From the NCBI GenBank assembly GCA_937959285.1, contig CALGAR010000112.1:1-54095 (forward strand): a stretch of DNA of 54,095 bases, written 5' to 3'. Below the pieces are notes generated by a model. The model was not told the origin of the DNA. It searched no databases and saw only the letters and a list, made by a program, of their open reading frames with translations. This DNA comes from an uncultured Bryobacterales bacterium. Lineage in GTDB: Bacteria; Acidobacteriota; Terriglobia; Bryobacterales; Bryobacteraceae. Made by a program: the position numbers and the translations under genes. This document shows, piece by piece, positions 52,401-54,095 of this stretch (the stretch's first letter is position 1; each line of letters begins with the position of its first letter).

Positions 52401-52602
52401 GCAAACCGTCAACGCTTCGCTCCTGAAGAACTTCGCGGTCACAGAGAGCACCGCATTGCAGTTCCGCGCAGAAGTGTTCAATCTGCTGAATCACACCAAC
52501 TTCGATCTGCCGGACAATTTTCTGGGCTCGCCGACCTTCGGGCGCATCGCGAGTGCGCAAGCGCCCCGGCATATTCAGTTCGGGCTCAAGCTGATCTTCT
52601 AG
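49462..52602 (+). CDS. TonB-dependent receptor, Oar-like (second copy)
   Basis: 1046 residues from a GTG; a TTG at 49474 after GAGGG is a good alternative giving MRLRLILALISASVACAQ. The carboxypeptidase-like domain (TITGIVSDPTGSPVATASVR) is followed by a plug (LLDGVYNGDPKLNTFGVNAA, GGGQINVVLKSGSNSLHGTA). A barrel follows, ending APRHIQFGLKLIF with terminal Phe. It is similar in plan to the copy at 11318-14650. The substrate is unknown. It follows an exported esterase, so both may act on one substrate. Confidence 0.93.
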   Translation: MRVALRLRLILALISASVACAQTTLSTITGIVSDPTGSPVATASVRAVAEDTGRSRSAVSDERGSYVLPLLEPGAYRIEIQKAGYQPHEQRVVLQMNQEVRLDVSLSTVSRESVEVTATRSLLRPESAALGTVIENRLVVGLPLDGRNFLELTLLNPGAVPAAQGSSSSVRGDFAFHVNGAREDANNFLLDGVYNGDPKLNTFGVNAAVDAIREFEVAASTYDASFGRNGGGQINVVLKSGSNSLHGTAYEFFRNGALDARNYFVPADQPDPRYQRNQFGFSLGGPLKRNRTFLFGDYEGRRANEGITRVTNVPTERERRGDFSQSLVPYIIDPFTQMPFPGNIIPTERIHPIGAAIAALYPLPNRNVPGQNYVSSPVQRDRNDQFDARLDHALTSGSDLTVRYSFGDRDLYDPFSGPSFAAVPGFGVDVPRRGQNLMAAHTSAIRPTLLNEFRAAFTRIAAGVNQEGRNGVTNAQVGLPVISSNPRDAGLTFITLPGYSPLGDEYNNPQKSVTNTFQVLDTATWVRGRSMFKFGFDFRRLQQNAFRDVQSRGLINFYGFTGDAVADLLQGLPVATGVARLDNPQYLRASSINFFINDTWRATSKLTLTLGLRYEFNTPPTDRFNRASVYDAASGTVVPVGTNGVPKAGYGSDRNNFAPRFGLAYRAREGTILRGGYGIYYDQSALAPGEGLYFNPPYFDFRLFVALPQFPLLLHDPFPANYPFPSPPSATAFQRDLRTPYLQHWNFNVQQQLGPSRIVEIGYAGSKGTNLISARDINQPAPSPSPIVLRPNPMFEDINIIESRASSNYHSLQARFQQRFARGLSALVSYTYGKSIDDASGFFSSAGDANFPQDSMDVRAERARSAFDVRQRLSIAYAYDLPFGGRSGIRRLLLGGWQTNGIWSFQTGRPFTVALLPTVDNSGTGRSSLGFGANDRPHYLYDARLDNPGPDQWFDTAAFITPPQGSFGNAGRNILDGPGLQTVNASLLKNFAVTESTALQFRAEVFNLLNHTNFDLPDNFLGSPTFGRIASAQAPRHIQFGLKLIF

Positions 52603-52721
52603 GCCATGGCCGAAGTTGTGTTTCGAGGGATACAATGAGAAGCGCCATTTTGCAAGCCACGTCCGCTTGCGCGGCCCGCTTGACCGGCCGCATGGCAGAA
52701 TCAAATAGAGGGTGAGAGAAC

Positions 52722-53639
52722 ATGCTCATCGTTACATCTCCTCGCATCCGCTCGTCCGAGATTACTCCCAAGAGCGTATACCTGAACCGCCGGCGCTTCC
52801 TGGCCGGGGCTGCCGGGTTGCTGGCCGCGCACCCAGCGGCGGCGGGAGCCAAGCTCAGCGCTGCGAAGAGCCCTCTCAGTACCGACGAAGAGCTGACCGA
52901 TTACAGAGCTGTTACCGGCTACAACAACTTCTACGAGTTCGGCACTGGTAAGACGGACCCTGCTCGCAATGCCGGCAGTTTTCAGACAAGTCCATGGACA
53001 CTGAGCATCGAGGGGCTCTGCCACAAGCCGAAGACCTACGACACGGACCAGCTTCTTAAGCTTGCGCCGCTGGAAGAGCGCATCTATCGCCTGCGGTGCG
53101 TGGAAGCGTGGTCCATGGTCATCCCGTGGATCGGATATTCCCTTTCAGCGCTGCTCAAAGCCGCCGAGCCGGATAGCAAAGCGAAGTACGTGGCGTTTGA
53201 AAGCTACTACAACATGCGTCAGATGCCGCTCGCTCGGTATGCAGGGATCCAGCTTCCGTACGTCGAAGGCTTGCGCCTCGATGAAGCGATGCACCCTCTC
53301 ACCCTGCTGGCCTTCGGACTGTACGGCGAGACGCTGCCCAACCAGAACGGGGCCCCTGTGCGTCTGGTGGTGCCGTGGAAGTACGGCTTCAAGAGCATCA
53401 AGTCCATTGTGAAGATCCGGTTCACCGACAAGCAGCCGCCGACAACCTGGAGTCTTCAGAACCCTCGGGAGTACGGTTTCTATTCGAACGTGAATCCTGA
53501 AGTCGACCATCCTCGCTGGAGTCAGCGGACCGAGCGTCGCATTGGCGAGTTCACAAAGCGGAAGACCCTGATGTTCAACGGATACGCGGAACAGGTTGCC
53601 TCCCTTTACGCCGGAATGGATCTGAGGGCAAACTACTGA
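52722..53639 (+). CDS. msrP: Protein-methionine-sulfoxide reductase catalytic subunit MsrP
   Basis: 305 residues. A Tat signal (NRRRFLAGAAGLLAAHPAA) lies at 22-40, followed by the molybdopterin oxidoreductase fold. LRCVEAWSMVIPW contains the Mo-ligating Cys126. GAPVRLVVPWKYGFKSIKSI is the conserved cofactor-side segment. MsrP repairs oxidised methionines in periplasmic proteins with electrons from MsrQ, whose gene follows after five bases. Family length and order are normal. Confidence 0.96.
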   Translation: MLIVTSPRIRSSEITPKSVYLNRRRFLAGAAGLLAAHPAAAGAKLSAAKSPLSTDEELTDYRAVTGYNNFYEFGTGKTDPARNAGSFQTSPWTLSIEGLCHKPKTYDTDQLLKLAPLEERIYRLRCVEAWSMVIPWIGYSLSALLKAAEPDSKAKYVAFESYYNMRQMPLARYAGIQLPYVEGLRLDEAMHPLTLLAFGLYGETLPNQNGAPVRLVVPWKYGFKSIKSIVKIRFTDKQPPTTWSLQNPREYGFYSNVNPEVDHPRWSQRTERRIGEFTKRKTLMFNGYAEQVASLYAGMDLRANY

Positions 53640-53644
53640 ACCGC

Positions 53645-54095
53645 ATGCGCCAGGTGTTCCGCAGCCCCTGGAGCAAAGCGTTCGTCTTCCTGCTGTGCCT
53701 CCTCCCGCTCGTTCGTCTCGCGGTCGGCTTCTACCGCGACGACCTTGGCGCCAACCCGATTGAAGCCATCACACACGGCACAGGCGACTGGACGATGCGG
53801 TTCCTGCTCCTGACACTCGCCATTACGCCCTTGCGCCGCCTCACCGGCCAGCCGGATTTGATCACGTTCCGGCGGATGCTCGGACTGTTCGCCTTTTTCT
53901 ACGGCTTTTTGCACCTCATTACCTGGGCGTGGCTGGATAAGTTCTTTGATCCTCAGGAGATGTGGGACGACGTCGTCAGGCGCCGCTTCATCACCGCGGG
54001 CATGCTTGGATTCGTGCTGATGGTGCCGTTGGCGATCACCTCCACGAAGGGATGGATCCGGCGCCTTGGAGGACGCCGGTGGCAGAGGCTGCACC
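53645..54095 (+). CDS. msrQ: Haem-binding membrane subunit MsrQ (partial)
   Basis: 150 residues are visible before the right edge. MRQVFRSPWSKAFVFLLCLL starts a first span. GDWTMRFLLLTLAITPLRRL, LGLFAFFYGFLHLITWAWLD and MLGFVLMVPLAITSTKGWIR mark later spans. His in FLHLITW and others would bind haem. MsrQ passes electrons from a flavin reductase or quinol to MsrP. The downstream part is off the window. Confidence 0.94.
   Translation, partial: MRQVFRSPWSKAFVFLLCLLPLVRLAVGFYRDDLGANPIEAITHGTGDWTMRFLLLTLAITPLRRLTGQPDLITFRRMLGLFAFFYGFLHLITWAWLDKFFDPQEMWDDVVRRRFITAGMLGFVLMVPLAITSTKGWIRRLGGRRWQRLH

Noticed and set aside
1..54095. CRISPR array or prophage cassette
   Set aside because: No series of evenly spaced direct repeats and no phage structural or lysis gene is present.

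Overview
The window looks like a chromosomal segment of an acidobacterium, probably from the Bryobacterales/Solibacter-like group. This is an inference from gene content. There are two large Oar-type TonB-dependent receptors with N-terminal carboxypeptidase-like domains. There are two secreted PSD1 (DUF1549/DUF1553) plus DUF1501 gene pairs of the kind common in Planctomycetes and Acidobacteria. Other markers are an IS481-like insertion sequence, a membrane-anchored winged-helix regulator, many Tat or Sec signal peptides, and a BamA/Skp outer-membrane assembly pair. The DNA is GC-rich and densely coding. I see no prophage, CRISPR array or plasmid gene.

Left part (1-9.7 kb), mostly minus strand. 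An ICMT-like methyltransferase gene is followed by yebC, ruvC, an exported unknown protein and a TlpA-like thioredoxin that runs off the left edge. The last three overlap by ATGA junctions. A 1.37 kb IS481-like element has inserted exactly over the stop codon of the ICMT gene, leaving a 14-bp target duplication, and now separates it from yebC. Next come a DUF1501 protein and its PSD1/cytochrome partner.

9.7-15 kb, plus strand. A winged-helix, single-membrane-span regulator is read divergently from the PSD1 operon. A TonB-dependent receptor follows. Phased GTAAC/GTTAC half-sites lie in front of both the regulator/PSD1 intergenic region and the receptor, suggesting one regulon. A tRNA-Arg(CCG) and a previously unmarked 6S RNA candidate then form a divergent RNA pair upstream of ymdB.

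15-31 kb, housekeeping and envelope. The genes are ymdB, a small ribbon-helix-helix protein with tandem upstream repeats, a ribBA whose RibA half has lost its catalytic signature, bamA-ompH, a stand-alone ketosynthase, an exopolysaccharide export trio (Wza-like, Wzz-like, BY-kinase), an EVE protein, terB-maf, and fumC.

31-41 kb. A MoxR AAA+ ATPase overlaps a 609-residue protein with a TraB-like N-terminus. These are followed by a NicO metal transporter with an extreme histidine loop and a phytoene-desaturase-like oxidoreductase. Convergent to this run is the standout gene: one 1349-residue polypeptide carrying complete topoisomerase III, RecQ helicase and a C-terminal HRDC-like domain.

41-54 kb. 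A minus-strand secreted-protein cluster holds an NHL propeller, PSD1, DUF1501, a Tat-exported intradiol dioxygenase, an ankyrin protein and a Spy-like protein. On the plus strand are an exported esterase, a second TonB receptor, and msrP with a partial msrQ at the right edge.

The best candidates for undescribed biology are the Topo III-RecQ fusion, the MoxR/TraB-like pair, and the regulator-PSD1-receptor module with its phased sites.
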